DNA of 9,523 nucleotides from Hyphomicrobiales bacterium (GTDB lineage Bacteria; Pseudomonadota; Alphaproteobacteria; Rhizobiales; Xanthobacteraceae), in contig PKXB01000097.1 in the NCBI GenBank assembly GCA_003133345.1, positions 3,172 to 12,694 on the forward strand. The letters are read 5' to 3'. The notes under the pieces were generated by a model. That model did no database searches and was not told where the DNA came from. It saw nothing but the letters and a program-made list of their open reading frames with translations. The position numbers and the translations under genes were made by a program. Numbering within the stretch: position 1 is the first letter of the stretch; each line of letters begins with the position of its first letter. Positions 1 to 6,793 of the stretch are shown in pieces.

Positions 1-1780
1 GGATGATGGCTTCGACTTCGTTCTGGCGGCGCTGCATCTCATTGAACGAGACGTCGGTGCCGGCTTCCGTCACCGCGGTGATCAGGCCGGTGTCCTGCAA
101 CGGCAGGAAGCCCTTGGGCATGATGATGTAGAGGAATATGGTGGCGGCCAGCGTCGTCAGCGTGACCAGCAACGTTTCGCGCTGGCGGCGCAGCACCCAG
201 ATCAGGCTGCGGTGATAGGCCTCGACCGTGCGCTCGATCAGGCCGGAAAAGCGCCGCGCGAGCGCGTTGTCGTCGCCGCCGCCAACGCCAACGCTTCCGC
301 CACCTTGCCGCAGCAGCCAGCTGCACATCATCGGCGTCAGCGTCAGCGAGACGATTGCGGAAGCGACCACCGCGATGGTGAGCGTTAGCGCGAATTCGCG
401 GAACATGCGGCCGACCAGGCCGGTCATGAACAACAGCGGGATGAACACTGCGATCAGCGACAGCGTCAGCGAGATCACCGTGAAGCCGATTTCGCTGGCG
501 CCGCGCAACGCCGCGTCGAGCGGCTTTTCGCCGCTCTCCATGTGGCGCACGATGTTCTCGATCATCACGATGGCGTCGTCCACCACGAAGCCGGTGCCGA
601 TGGTCAGCGCCATCAGCGACAGATTGTCGAGCGAGAAGCCGGCAAACCACATCACGCCGAAGGTCGCGATCAGCGACAACGGCAGCGCCACGCCGGCGAT
701 GATGGTGGCGCGGACGGTGCGCAGGAAAATCAGAACCACCAGCACGACCAGCACCACGCTGAGCATCAGCGTGAACTGCACGTCGTGGATCGAGGCGCGG
801 ATGGTGGTGGTTCGGTCGTTGACGATGGTGAGTTGGGCCGCCGCCGGCATCGCGCGCCGCAGCCGCGGCAGTTCGGCGCGCACGCGGCTCACGGTCTCGA
901 TCACATTGGCGCCGGGCTGGCGCTGCACGTCGACCACGATCGCCGGCGTGCCCTTGTAGGAAGCGCCGACCTTGGTGTTCTCCAGCCCGTCGACCACGTC
1001 GGCGACGTCGCTGATCGCCACCGGCGCGCCGTTGCGGAACGCCACCACCACCGATTTATAGGTGGCGGCGGCGGTGATCTGGTCGTTGGCGGCGATGGTG
1101 TAGGACTGGTGCGCGCCGTCGAGCGAGCCCTTGGCGCCGGCCACGTTGGCGCTGACGATGGCGGTGCGCAGGTCCTCGAGCGCGAGGCCATAGGCTGCGA
1201 GCCGCGACAGGTCGGCCTGGATGCGGATCGCCGGGCGAATGCCGCCCTGCACCGAGACGTGACCGACGCCGGTTACCTCCGAAAGCCGCGGCGCCATGAT
1301 GGTGTCGGCCATGTCGCTGAGCGCGCGCAGGTCGATGGTTTGCGAGGTGAGCGCCAGCGTGATGATCGGCGCGTCGGCCGGATTCACCTTGGAATAGAGC
1401 GGCGGGTAGGGCAGGTTGCGCGGCAGCGTCGAGCCGGCGGCATTGATCGCCGATTGCACGTCCTGCGAAGCGGCATCGATGTCGCGGTTGAGATCGAATT
1501 GCAGCGTGACCTGGCTGATGCCGAACGAGCTCGCCGAGGTCATGGTTTGCAGGGCCGGGATCTGGCCGAACTGCCGCTCCAGCGGCGCGGTCACCAGCGA
1601 GGCGATGGTGTCGGGGCTGGCCCCGGGCAGCTGGGTGGTGACCTGGATGGTGGGGAAGTCCACCTGCGGCAGCGCGGAAACCGGCAGCCACCAATAGCCG
1701 AGCGCGCCACCCAGCATCACCGCGACGCCAAGCAAAGAGGTGGCGATCGGCCGGTGGATGAATGGGGAGGAGACGCTCAT
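1..1780 (-). CDS. RND efflux permease, MdtB/MdtC-like (HAE1 type), partial
   Basis: This is the inner-membrane proton/drug antiporter of a tripartite efflux pump. Only the first 593 codons are present; the gene runs off the left edge, and RND permeases are usually about 1,030-1,050 residues. After a short cytoplasmic N-terminus comes TM1, ending in the family signature LPVSALP. The first periplasmic porter region carries SKVNPADAPIITLALTS and VQRQPGAN. The TM4 stretch has GFVVDDAIVMIENI with adjacent D401 and D402, equivalent to the proton-relay aspartates D407/D408 of AcrB. The block GEKPLDAALRGASEIGFT and the following IPLLFMTGLVGR are typical of MdtB/MdtC. The start ATG (1780-1778) overlaps the stop of the upstream adaptor gene as ATGA, implying translational coupling; a GGGAGG lies about 14 nt upstream, too far to be an ideal ribosome site. 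The family call is firm. Substrate is unknown, and a second permease could follow outside the window, as in MdtBC. Confidence 0.95.
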   Translation of the reverse strand, partial: MSVSSPFIHRPIATSLLGVAVMLGGALGYWWLPVSALPQVDFPTIQVTTQLPGASPDTIASLVTAPLERQFGQIPALQTMTSASSFGISQVTLQFDLNRDIDAASQDVQSAINAAGSTLPRNLPYPPLYSKVNPADAPIITLALTSQTIDLRALSDMADTIMAPRLSEVTGVGHVSVQGGIRPAIRIQADLSRLAAYGLALEDLRTAIVSANVAGAKGSLDGAHQSYTIAANDQITAAATYKSVVVAFRNGAPVAISDVADVVDGLENTKVGASYKGTPAIVVDVQRQPGANVIETVSRVRAELPRLRRAMPAAAQLTIVNDRTTTIRASIHDVQFTLMLSVVLVVLVVLIFLRTVRATIIAGVALPLSLIATFGVMWFAGFSLDNLSLMALTIGTGFVVDDAIVMIENIVRHMESGEKPLDAALRGASEIGFTVISLTLSLIAVFIPLLFMTGLVGRMFREFALTLTIAVVASAIVSLTLTPMMCSWLLRQGGGSVGVGGGDDNALARRFSGLIERTVEAYHRSLIWVLRRQRETLLVTLTTLAATIFLYIIMPKGFLPLQDTGLITAVTEAGTDVSFNEMQRRQNEVEAII

Positions 1781-3033
1781 TGCTGCGGGTTCGGCCTCCC
1801 GCCGCCGGAGCGCTGGCCGCTGCGCGGCCGCGCGCCTTGCTGGCCTGCTGCCGGCGCGCCGTCGGCGTTGCCGATAGTCACCTTGCTGCCGTCGGTGAGC
1901 CGGACGAAGCCGGTAGTGACCACGCGCTCGGGCGGCGTAAGCCCGCTCTTGACCACGGTCTGCGTCTCATCCTGCTTCTGCACCACGATCGGGCGCATCG
2001 CCACGGTGTTGTCGTCCTTGACCACGTAAACGAAGGTGCCGTTCGGGCCGCGCTGCACCGCGCCGGTCGGGATCGTCACCACATCTTGCAGCATGTCGAT
2101 CAACAGCCGCACATTGACGAACTGGCCCGGCCAGAGTTGCAGGCCGGTATTGGGAAACTCGGCCTTGAGCTTCACGGTGCCGGTGGTCTGATCGACCTGG
2201 TTGTCGACCACGCGCAAGACGCCGCGGTCGATCACCGCGTCGCTGTCGGGGCGCTGCGCCTCGATGGTGAGCGGCGTCTTGGCGAAGGCGTCGTTGACCT
2301 GGCCGAGATCCTGCTGCGGCAGGCTGAACAGCACCGAGATCGGCTTGATCTGGGTGATCACCACGATCGCGGAATTGGCGTCGGAGGCGTGCACGATATT
2401 GCCTTCGTCGACCATGCGGATGCCGGTGCGCCCTGCGATCGGGGCGACGATGGTGGTGTAACCGAGCGTCGCCTGCGCGTTCTCGATCGCCGCCTGGTCG
2501 GATTGCACCAGCGCGGCAAATTGCGCGACCAGCGCCCGTTGCGTGTCGGCCTGCTGCTTGTTGATGGCATTGGTGGCCGCCAGTTTTTCATAGCGGTCGA
2601 GGTCGATCTTGGCGTTGGCGAGCTGCGCTGCGTCCTGCGCTTTCTTGGCGATGGCCTGGTCGAGCTGCGCCTGGTAGATGGTGGGATCGATGCGCGCCAG
2701 CACGTCGCCTTTCTTGACGTCGTCGCCTTCCTTGAAGCCGACGCTGAGCAGCTTGCCGTCCACCTGTGGACGCACCGTCACGGTGTTGAGCGCCTTGATG
2801 GTGCCGACGGCGTCGAGGTAGACCGGCACGTCGGCTTTGGCCGCGGCGGCGGCCAGCACCGGCACCGGTCCGCCTTCGGCGCCGAAGCGGCTGCGGTTCT
2901 GCTGCGGCGGCGATTTGCTGAAGACGTAGACCAGCGCCGCGGCGACTGCGACGACGATCAGTACGATCGCCAGATTGCGGCGGGTGCGGCCCTTGGTCTT
3001 TGCCCAGATTTGCTTCGGCAGTTCACCGTGCAT
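1777..3033 (-). CDS. RND efflux periplasmic adaptor (membrane fusion protein), MdtA-like
   Basis: This 418-residue HlyD/MdtA-type adaptor bridges the inner-membrane permease and the outer-membrane channel. It has a basic cytoplasmic N-terminus, one membrane anchor at about residues 20-38, then a first lipoyl half-motif (VPVYLDAVGTIKALNTVTV, then VDGKLLSVGFKEGDDVKKGD). An Ala/Gln/Lys-rich alpha-helical hairpin covers about 115-190, followed by the second lipoyl half (TIVAPIAGRTGIRMVDEGN), a beta-barrel domain (PISVLFSLPQQDL) and a membrane-proximal domain (LWPGQFVNVRLLIDMLQDVVTIP). The C-terminal tail is Gly/Arg/Gln-rich and probably disordered. The start ATG lies 7 nt downstream of GGAG (3044-3041 on the minus strand) and inside the end of the outer-membrane gene (11-bp overlap). 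The gene ends in an ATGA overlap with the permease, so the three pump genes look translationally coupled. The anchor is a transmembrane helix, not a lipobox. Confidence 0.95.
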   Translation of the reverse strand: MHGELPKQIWAKTKGRTRRNLAIVLIVVAVAAALVYVFSKSPPQQNRSRFGAEGGPVPVLAAAAAKADVPVYLDAVGTIKALNTVTVRPQVDGKLLSVGFKEGDDVKKGDVLARIDPTIYQAQLDQAIAKKAQDAAQLANAKIDLDRYEKLAATNAINKQQADTQRALVAQFAALVQSDQAAIENAQATLGYTTIVAPIAGRTGIRMVDEGNIVHASDANSAIVVITQIKPISVLFSLPQQDLGQVNDAFAKTPLTIEAQRPDSDAVIDRGVLRVVDNQVDQTTGTVKLKAEFPNTGLQLWPGQFVNVRLLIDMLQDVVTIPTGAVQRGPNGTFVYVVKDDNTVAMRPIVVQKQDETQTVVKSGLTPPERVVTTGFVRLTDGSKVTIGNADGAPAAGQQGARPRSGQRSGGGRPNPQQ

Positions 3034-4525
3034 CGGTGGTCTCCAGCGGCTTCGGCAGCCAGCCGCCGCCGAGCGCCTGATAAAGGCTCACGATCGCTTG
3101 CACATGCGCGAGCCGCGCCTGCACACGCGCTAGTTGCGCCGTATAGAGCGCCTGCTGGGTCTGCAGCACGGTGACCAGATCGATGGTGCCCTGATTCAGG
3201 CGCTGCTCGGAAATATCGAAGGCGCGCTGCGAGCTCGTCACCACATCGCCCTGCAGCCGCTCGCGCAGCGCGGTCTGGCGGATGCCGTCGAGCGCGGTTT
3301 CCACGTCGGAGAAAGCCGAGATCACCGCCTTGCGGTAATTCTGCAGAAGCTCGTCCTGCTTGCCCTTCTGCAGGTCGAGATTGCCTTGCAGTTTCAGGCC
3401 GTCGAAGATCGGCTGCGTCAGGCCGGCGGTGAGCGTGTAGAACGCCGATTCCGGCCGCAGAAGCGTGCGCAACACCGCGCTCTGATAGCCGCCCTCGCCG
3501 GTGAGCGTGATGCTGGGCAGCATCTGCGCGCGCGCATTCTCGACATTGGCATTGGCGGCGGCGAGATTGGCTTCCGCTTCGCGGATATCAGGGCGTTGTG
3601 CGAGAAGCTCGGACGGCAGGCCCGGCGTCACCCGCGGATAGGCGATGCTACGCAAACTGCCGCCACGGACGCGCACGCTTTCCGGAGAGCGCGCCATCAG
3701 CAACGCGAGCGCGTTGCGGTTCTGCGTAAGTATCTGCTCCAGCGGCGGGATCAAGGCGCGTTGAGTATTGACCAGGCTTTCCTGCTGGGCAGTTTCGAGG
3801 GCGGAAGCGGTGCCGGCGTTGAGCCGTTGCTGGATCAGGTTGAGCACGCGGGTGGCGCTTTTCTCGTTTTCGCGTGTTGACCGCAGCAGATCCTGCGCGG
3901 CCAGAACCTGGAAATAGGCATTGGCGGTGGCAACCACGGTGGTCAGACCGACTACCTCGCGGTCATAGCGGCTGGCGACAGCGGTTTCTTCCGCCGCACG
4001 CAAGGCGGAGCGGTTCTTGCCCCAGAAGTCGATCTCGTAGCTGGCGGTGAGAGAAGCCGACAGGGAGTCGCGCTCGGAGCTGCTACCAGCGAAGCTGCCG
4101 GCGCTGGGGCCGCCCAGTCCACCGGTGGCCTGCGAGGCGCGCGAGCGCGTGGCGCCGCCATTAAGATTGACGCCCGGCAGTAGTGGCGCACCGGCAATAC
4201 GCGACTGGGCGTCGGCTTGCACGATGCGCGCGACCGCCGCGGCGATGTCGAGATTGGCCGCGCGGGCTTCTTCAATGACTTCGGTTAATTCCTTCGAATG
4301 GAAGCCGCGCCACCAGTCGAGCGTCGGCACCGCCGCTTCCGCCAGTGCCGGATTTTTCGGGCCGCCATCATAGGCCTGCGGAATATCGAGCGCGGGATCG
4401 GGCTTGTCGCCGCTGAGCAGGCAGCCGCCGAGCGGCAGCATTAGGCAGAGTCCTTGCAGCATGGCCACAAACGGGCGCCCGCGCCGTTTTGTTCCCCACC
4501 TCACACTCTGGCTATCGCGACGCAT
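3023..4525 (-). CDS. Outer-membrane efflux channel lipoprotein, NodT/OprM family
   Basis: This is the outer-membrane exit duct of the pump, a TolC/OprM-type protein with two repeated outer-membrane efflux (OEP) halves. From the chosen ATG it is 500 residues, normal for the NodT family. A lipobox, LGGC, sits near residue 35 after a hydrophobic stretch, so the protein is probably acylated and sorted to the outer membrane. Recognisable blocks are DWWRGFHSKELTEVIEEARAAN at the start of the mature domain, SYEIDFWGKNRSALRAAEE in the first half, and LPSELLAQRPDIREAEANL and LTQPIFDGLKLQGNL in the second. The ribosome site is weak at every candidate start. An in-frame TTG at 4540 would extend the protein by five residues, and an ATG at 4462 would leave a short conventional lipoprotein signal (cysteine 14). 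It is the first pump gene, 57 bp after the sensor gene stop, and overlaps the adaptor gene by 11 bp. Confidence 0.93.
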   Translation of the reverse strand: MRRDSQSVRWGTKRRGRPFVAMLQGLCLMLPLGGCLLSGDKPDPALDIPQAYDGGPKNPALAEAAVPTLDWWRGFHSKELTEVIEEARAANLDIAAAVARIVQADAQSRIAGAPLLPGVNLNGGATRSRASQATGGLGGPSAGSFAGSSSERDSLSASLTASYEIDFWGKNRSALRAAEETAVASRYDREVVGLTTVVATANAYFQVLAAQDLLRSTRENEKSATRVLNLIQQRLNAGTASALETAQQESLVNTQRALIPPLEQILTQNRNALALLMARSPESVRVRGGSLRSIAYPRVTPGLPSELLAQRPDIREAEANLAAANANVENARAQMLPSITLTGEGGYQSAVLRTLLRPESAFYTLTAGLTQPIFDGLKLQGNLDLQKGKQDELLQNYRKAVISAFSDVETALDGIRQTALRERLQGDVVTSSQRAFDISEQRLNQGTIDLVTVLQTQQALYTAQLARVQARLAHVQAIVSLYQALGGGWLPKPLETTDAR

Positions 4526-4582
4526 CCCGACGACTTTCAAAAACGGCTCAAAACCAGAATCAGAGGGGGAAATTAGCCTGTT

Positions 4583-5062
4583 TTATTGTCGGGCGCTCGT
4601 GTCTTTACGGCTGGGCGGCCAGTCGGCCAGCGCGCTGCGGCCGGCCGGCGACATCTGCGAGGCCGAGAACGCGAACACGCCCTGGATGACCTGATCGAAG
4701 GCCTGGCGTGCCGCCCGGGTCTTCGCCATGGCGGCGCGCATCGCCTCGACGTCGAACGGCTCGTGCCGCAGCGTCTCGTGGATTTGGTCCTGCGCGGAGT
4801 GATATTGCCGCTGCGTGTCGTCGATCAACTGGCGGTTGGCGTTGATCTGGCCCCGCAGCTGGTCGGCATCGGCCGGCGGCAGCGTATCGGCGATATGCTC
4901 GACGCGCACGAACACGTTGCGGTCCCAGGCCGGGGGGGCCGGCGCGCGGATCGCCATCGCCAGCGCAACGCCGACGAAGAACAAATTGAGCGCCAGCGAG
5001 CCGAGCAACAGCCAGCGCGACGAGCCGCGCGTGATCGCGGGAGCGTATTGGGCGGTGGTCAT
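4583..5062 (-). CDS. Periplasmic heavy-metal-sensor-type protein (Metal_resist / CnrX-ZraP-like)
   Basis: This 159-residue protein has a short cytoplasmic N-terminus, one transmembrane segment at about residues 17-38, and an alpha-helical periplasmic domain. The pattern WLLLGSLALNLFFVG, then LPPADADQLR, then PFDVEAMRAAMAKTRAARQAF, then a terminal LADW is characteristic of the Metal_resist group that includes CnrX and ZraP. In CnrX such a domain binds Ni/Co and modulates the sigma/anti-sigma pair. Candidate ligands here are H56, H88, H95 and H100, with M108 and M112; I cannot confirm that these match the CnrX ligand set, so the signal could be a metal or general envelope stress. The start ATG overlaps the anti-sigma stop (ATGA) and has GGAG 7 nt upstream. 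Its position between anti-sigma and pump genes supports a sensor role. The family is fairly sure; the ligand is unknown. Confidence 0.8.
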   Translation of the reverse strand: MTTAQYAPAITRGSSRWLLLGSLALNLFFVGVALAMAIRAPAPPAWDRNVFVRVEHIADTLPPADADQLRGQINANRQLIDDTQRQYHSAQDQIHETLRHEPFDVEAMRAAMAKTRAARQAFDQVIQGVFAFSASQMSPAGRSALADWPPSRKDTSARQ

Positions 5063-5412
5063 GGACGCGCTCCGGTCAGCGGTTCGGGCTCGAACACGAT
5101 CGAGCCGAGATCGGCGCGGCTGGCGACCGCGAACGGCGAACCGCCCCCGTCGAAGTGCCGGTCAACCCCGGCGATGCCGATGACGAAGCCGAGCGCGGCG
5201 CAGCAGGCCAGCGCCGCCACACGCGGCCAGGCCGGCGCGAATTGCCAGTCGAGCAGCACGCCCGGCAGGCGCCACAGCGGCATCTTCTGCCGCGGCAGCG
5301 GACCGCTCAGGCGCTTGAGCACGCGCTCCACCGCCGCGTCATCGGCCGGCGGCGCCTGCGTGTGGCGCTTGAGCGTGGCCTCGAGAAAATCCTGCAGCTG
5401 CTTTTTGTTCAT
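5059..5412 (-). CDS. Small single-pass membrane protein, putative anti-sigma factor (CnrY-like position)
   Basis: This 117-residue protein has a charged cytoplasmic N-terminal part (about 1-60), one transmembrane helix at about residues 64-83, and a short periplasmic tail of about 34 residues. It lies directly after the ECF sigma gene and overlaps the sensor gene by ATGA, the usual place for a cognate anti-sigma factor. There is no HxxxCxxC zinc anti-sigma motif; the only cysteines are a CC pair inside the membrane helix, so it would be a non-zinc, CnrY-like type. The ATG at 5412 was chosen because GAGGA precedes it by 8 nt. An in-frame ATG at 5427 overlaps the sigma stop as TGATG and would add five residues. 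Sequence identity to known anti-sigma families is not obvious by eye, so the role rests on topology and position. Confidence 0.7.
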   Translation of the reverse strand: MNKKQLQDFLEATLKRHTQAPPADDAAVERVLKRLSGPLPRQKMPLWRLPGVLLDWQFAPAWPRVAALACCAALGFVIGIAGVDRHFDGGGSPFAVASRADLGSIVFEPEPLTGARP

Positions 5413-5420
5413 TTTACTCG

Positions 5421-5425
5421 TCCTC
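5421..5425 (-). promoter_or_regulatory. Ribosome binding site that decides the anti-sigma start
   Basis: On the minus strand GAGGA is followed by 8 nt and then ATG at 5412. It overlaps the alternative ATG at 5427, making the downstream ATG the better start. The site lies at the very end of the sigma gene, consistent with coupled translation of sigma and anti-sigma. Confidence 0.6.
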
Positions 5426-5426
5426 A

Positions 5427-5960
5427 TCAATCGACGCTGTCGAGCGCGCGGCGCAGGTTCTGCTTGCCGCGCACCAGTAAGGTCTCCACCGCCGACACCG
5501 AAGTGTCGAGAATTTCCGCCACCTGCGCATTGCTCATGCCGTCGCCGTAAGTCAGCACGATCGCCGCGCGCTGGCGCGCGGGCAGTTCGGCGATCGCCAC
5601 CGCGACCAGCCGCTCGCGCTCGTCGCGTTCCGTTTTTTCGCCGGCGCCGGGCGCCGGATCGACGATCTCGCCGGCCGCTTCCAGCGCGACCCAGGGCGCG
5701 CGCCGCTTGCGGTCGAGACAGAGATTGACCACCACGCGCGTGAGCCAAGTGCGAAACAGCGCGAACGGCTGCCAGCGCGGCGCATGGGTCCAGACCCGTA
5801 GCATGGCTTCCTGCGCCACGTCCTCGGCATCGGCGGCGTTGCCGAGAATGCGGCGGGCGAGCCCGAGCATGACCGGCAGATGGCGGCTGGCGAGCGCGCG
5901 GAACGCCCGCTCGTCACCGCGCGCGATCCGGGCCATGAGCGCTTCGTCGCTGTCATCCAT
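5427..5960 (-). CDS. ECF-type RNA polymerase sigma factor
   Basis: This 177-residue group IV sigma factor directs RNA polymerase to a small regulon, probably including its own operon. Region 2 spans about residues 20-95, with the signature DAEDVAQEAMLRVW at 44-57 and the following FRTWLTRVVVNLCLDRKRR. A Pro/Glu-rich linker joins it to region 4 at about 122-172, with ELPARQRAAIVLTY, GMSNAQVAEIL and the helix-turn-helix block TSVSAVETLLVRGKQNLRRAL. Length is typical for ECF sigmas and there is no C-terminal extension. The start ATG (5960) encodes MDDSDE; no strong Shine-Dalgarno precedes it. It is the first gene of the minus-strand series, followed by the putative anti-sigma, sensor and efflux genes, an order like the CnrH, CnrY and CnrX functional set. 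Class membership beyond ECF cannot be assigned by eye. Confidence 0.93.
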   Translation of the reverse strand: MDDSDEALMARIARGDERAFRALASRHLPVMLGLARRILGNAADAEDVAQEAMLRVWTHAPRWQPFALFRTWLTRVVVNLCLDRKRRAPWVALEAAGEIVDPAPGAGEKTERDERERLVAVAIAELPARQRAAIVLTYGDGMSNAQVAEILDTSVSAVETLLVRGKQNLRRALDSVD

Positions 5961-6281
5961 CGCAGTGAGGCGACCGCCATCGGGAATACCCGTCCATTGT
6001 AGTCCTTGGCCTGTCCATTAAACGCGCAGCGGCGTGGAAACCTGTGGGCAAGGAAGAGCGGGGAAACCGGGGATAAATTTGCTCGCGCGCCAACCTAACC
6101 TATTGAATTACCGTGGTTTAGCAAGTCGGCGCTTGGCCGCGCGATCGGTCCTTTTCGGGGCACCGGGCGCGATGTCGAGCGCCAGGGAACCGGCATGCTG
6201 GGAAATAGACGAAACCGGCAAATTGCTGTCAACATGAGGAATATCGCCGGAATTCACCGGTCATGAGGGAGGAATACCACC
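5961..6281. other. Divergent intergenic region (321 bp) between sigma operon and CMD gene
   Basis: No convincing coding region was found. The stretch must hold promoters for both divergent genes. It contains a relatively AT-rich island at about 6072-6122 within GC-rich surroundings, and a direct repeat close to the sigma gene. No promoter on either strand matches a consensus well enough to call. The plus-strand gene has a strong ribosome site at the right end, AGGGAGGA at 6266-6273, 8 nt before its ATG. Confidence 0.6.
5992..6019 (-). repeat. Short direct repeat upstream of the sigma gene
   Basis: Read on the minus strand, AATGGACAGG and AATGGACGGG occur with a start-to-start distance of 21 bp, about two helical turns. 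On the plus strand the shared GTCCATT cores are at 5992-5998 and 6013-6019. The copies lie about 32-59 bp upstream of the sigma ATG. This spacing could suit a regulator binding on one DNA face, but with only seven exactly shared core bases on the plus strand (nine of ten matching on the minus) chance is possible. Confidence 0.35.
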
Positions 6282-6665
6282 ATGGACAAAGCACTCTACG
6301 ACAAGGGCATGGCGATGCGGCGCAAGGTGCTGGGCGACGAATATGTCGATCGCGCGGTCGCCAACACCGACGATTTCAATCGCCAATTTCAGGAACTGCT
6401 CAACACCTATTGCTGGGGTGCGGTGTGGGGCGATGACGCTCTGAAGCCGCGCGACCGCAGCCTGCTCAATCTCGGCATGATCGCCTGCCTCGGCCGCATG
6501 CACGAATTTGAGGCGCATTTCCGCGGCGCGCTACGCAATGGGCTGACGCCGACGGAACTCAGCGCCATCCTGCGGCAGATCGCGGTCTATTGCGGCTTCC
6601 CGGCCGCGGTCGACTGCCAGCGCGTGGCCAAGCAGGTTTTGGCGGCGGAAGCCAAGAAAACATGA
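6282..6665 (+). CDS. Carboxymuconolactone decarboxylase (CMD) family protein, PcaC-like
   Basis: This 127-residue protein is about the length of stand-alone PcaC, which converts 4-carboxymuconolactone to 3-oxoadipate enol-lactone in the protocatechuate branch. The N-terminal half has KGMAMRRKVLGDEYVDRA and FQELLNTYCWGAVWG. The core CMD helices follow: KPRDRSLLNLGMIACLGR, HEFEAHFRGALRNGLTPTEL (74-93) and AVYCGFPAAVDCQRVAK. There is no CxxC pair, so it is not an AhpD-type peroxidase. Cysteines 44, 69, 104 and 112 are scattered. The start is well supported by AGGGAGGA 8 nt upstream. The gene stands alone on its strand, 128 bp before the L,D-transpeptidase. A Rieske oxygenase and a TphB-like gene lie 1.2-2.3 kb further on, so an aromatic-catabolic role is plausible. 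Many CMD paralogues have other or unknown substrates, so true PcaC activity is uncertain. Confidence 0.88.
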   Translation: MDKALYDKGMAMRRKVLGDEYVDRAVANTDDFNRQFQELLNTYCWGAVWGDDALKPRDRSLLNLGMIACLGRMHEFEAHFRGALRNGLTPTELSAILRQIAVYCGFPAAVDCQRVAKQVLAAEAKKT

Positions 6666-6699
6666 CGAAAATCCCAGGCGTCACGGCAGAATCACGTTA

Positions 6700-6727
6700 T
6701 TGAGATAGCCGTATTCTTGTCTTGAAT
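6700..6727 (+). promoter_or_regulatory. Candidate weak promoter for the L,D-transpeptidase gene
   Basis: TTGAGA at 6700-6705 and TTGAAT at 6722-6727 are separated by 16 bp in a locally AT-richer part of the gap after the CMD gene. Each hexamer matches four of six consensus bases. Transcription from here would place a hairpin in the leader before the ATG at 6794. This is a by-eye match and could be accidental. Confidence 0.25.
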
Positions 6728-6748
6728 GTGCCTTCATCCCGGGGCAAT

Positions 6749-6775
6749 CAAGGCCTCGGCACGGCTGAGGCTTTG
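6749..6775 (+). promoter_or_regulatory. Hairpin between CMD gene and L,D-transpeptidase
   Basis: Bases 6749-6760 can pair with 6764-6775 around a three-base ACG loop, giving a 12-bp stem with two G·U pairs. The core arms are GCCTCGGC and GCTGAGGC. It is followed by TTTGCCGCCTTT-like sequence rather than a clean run of T, so it is at best a poor intrinsic terminator for the CMD gene. Since it ends 18 nt before the L,D-transpeptidase ATG, it could instead be a structured 5' leader. The pairing itself is clear; the function is a guess. Confidence 0.4.
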
Positions 6776-6793
6776 CCGCCTTTAGGGTGGACA

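Noticed and set aside
542..3174. Long plus-strand open frames (542-2029 and 1762-3174) opposite the permease and adaptor genes
   Set aside because: They are rich in His, Arg, Asp and Gly with no recognisable domain and mirror the third-position GC bias of the real minus-strand genes, which have clear family motifs.
3134..3880. Plus-strand open frame opposite the outer-membrane channel gene
   Set aside because: Its composition is that of a GC-rich antisense frame; the minus-strand NodT-family protein explains the region.
5413..5748. N-terminal extension of the anti-sigma gene into the sigma gene (start near 5748)
   Set aside because: It would overlap sigma region 4 almost completely, is Arg/Ala-rich without domains, and a good ribosome site supports the start at 5412.
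6187..6214. GGAACC followed by a CGAAAC-like element as an ECF-type promoter for the CMD gene
   Set aside because: The -35-like GGAAC is present but the second element does not match a usual ECF -10 and no second copy was found before the sigma or pump genes.
6034..6237. 67-codon plus-strand open frame in the divergent intergenic region
   Set aside because: No ribosome site of quality, no recognisable motif and it covers the area expected to hold promoters.
6722..6793. Upstream in-frame ATG for the L,D-transpeptidase
   Set aside because: It would add 24 residues before a well-formed signal peptide and translate through the hairpin; the ATG at 6794 fits secretion.
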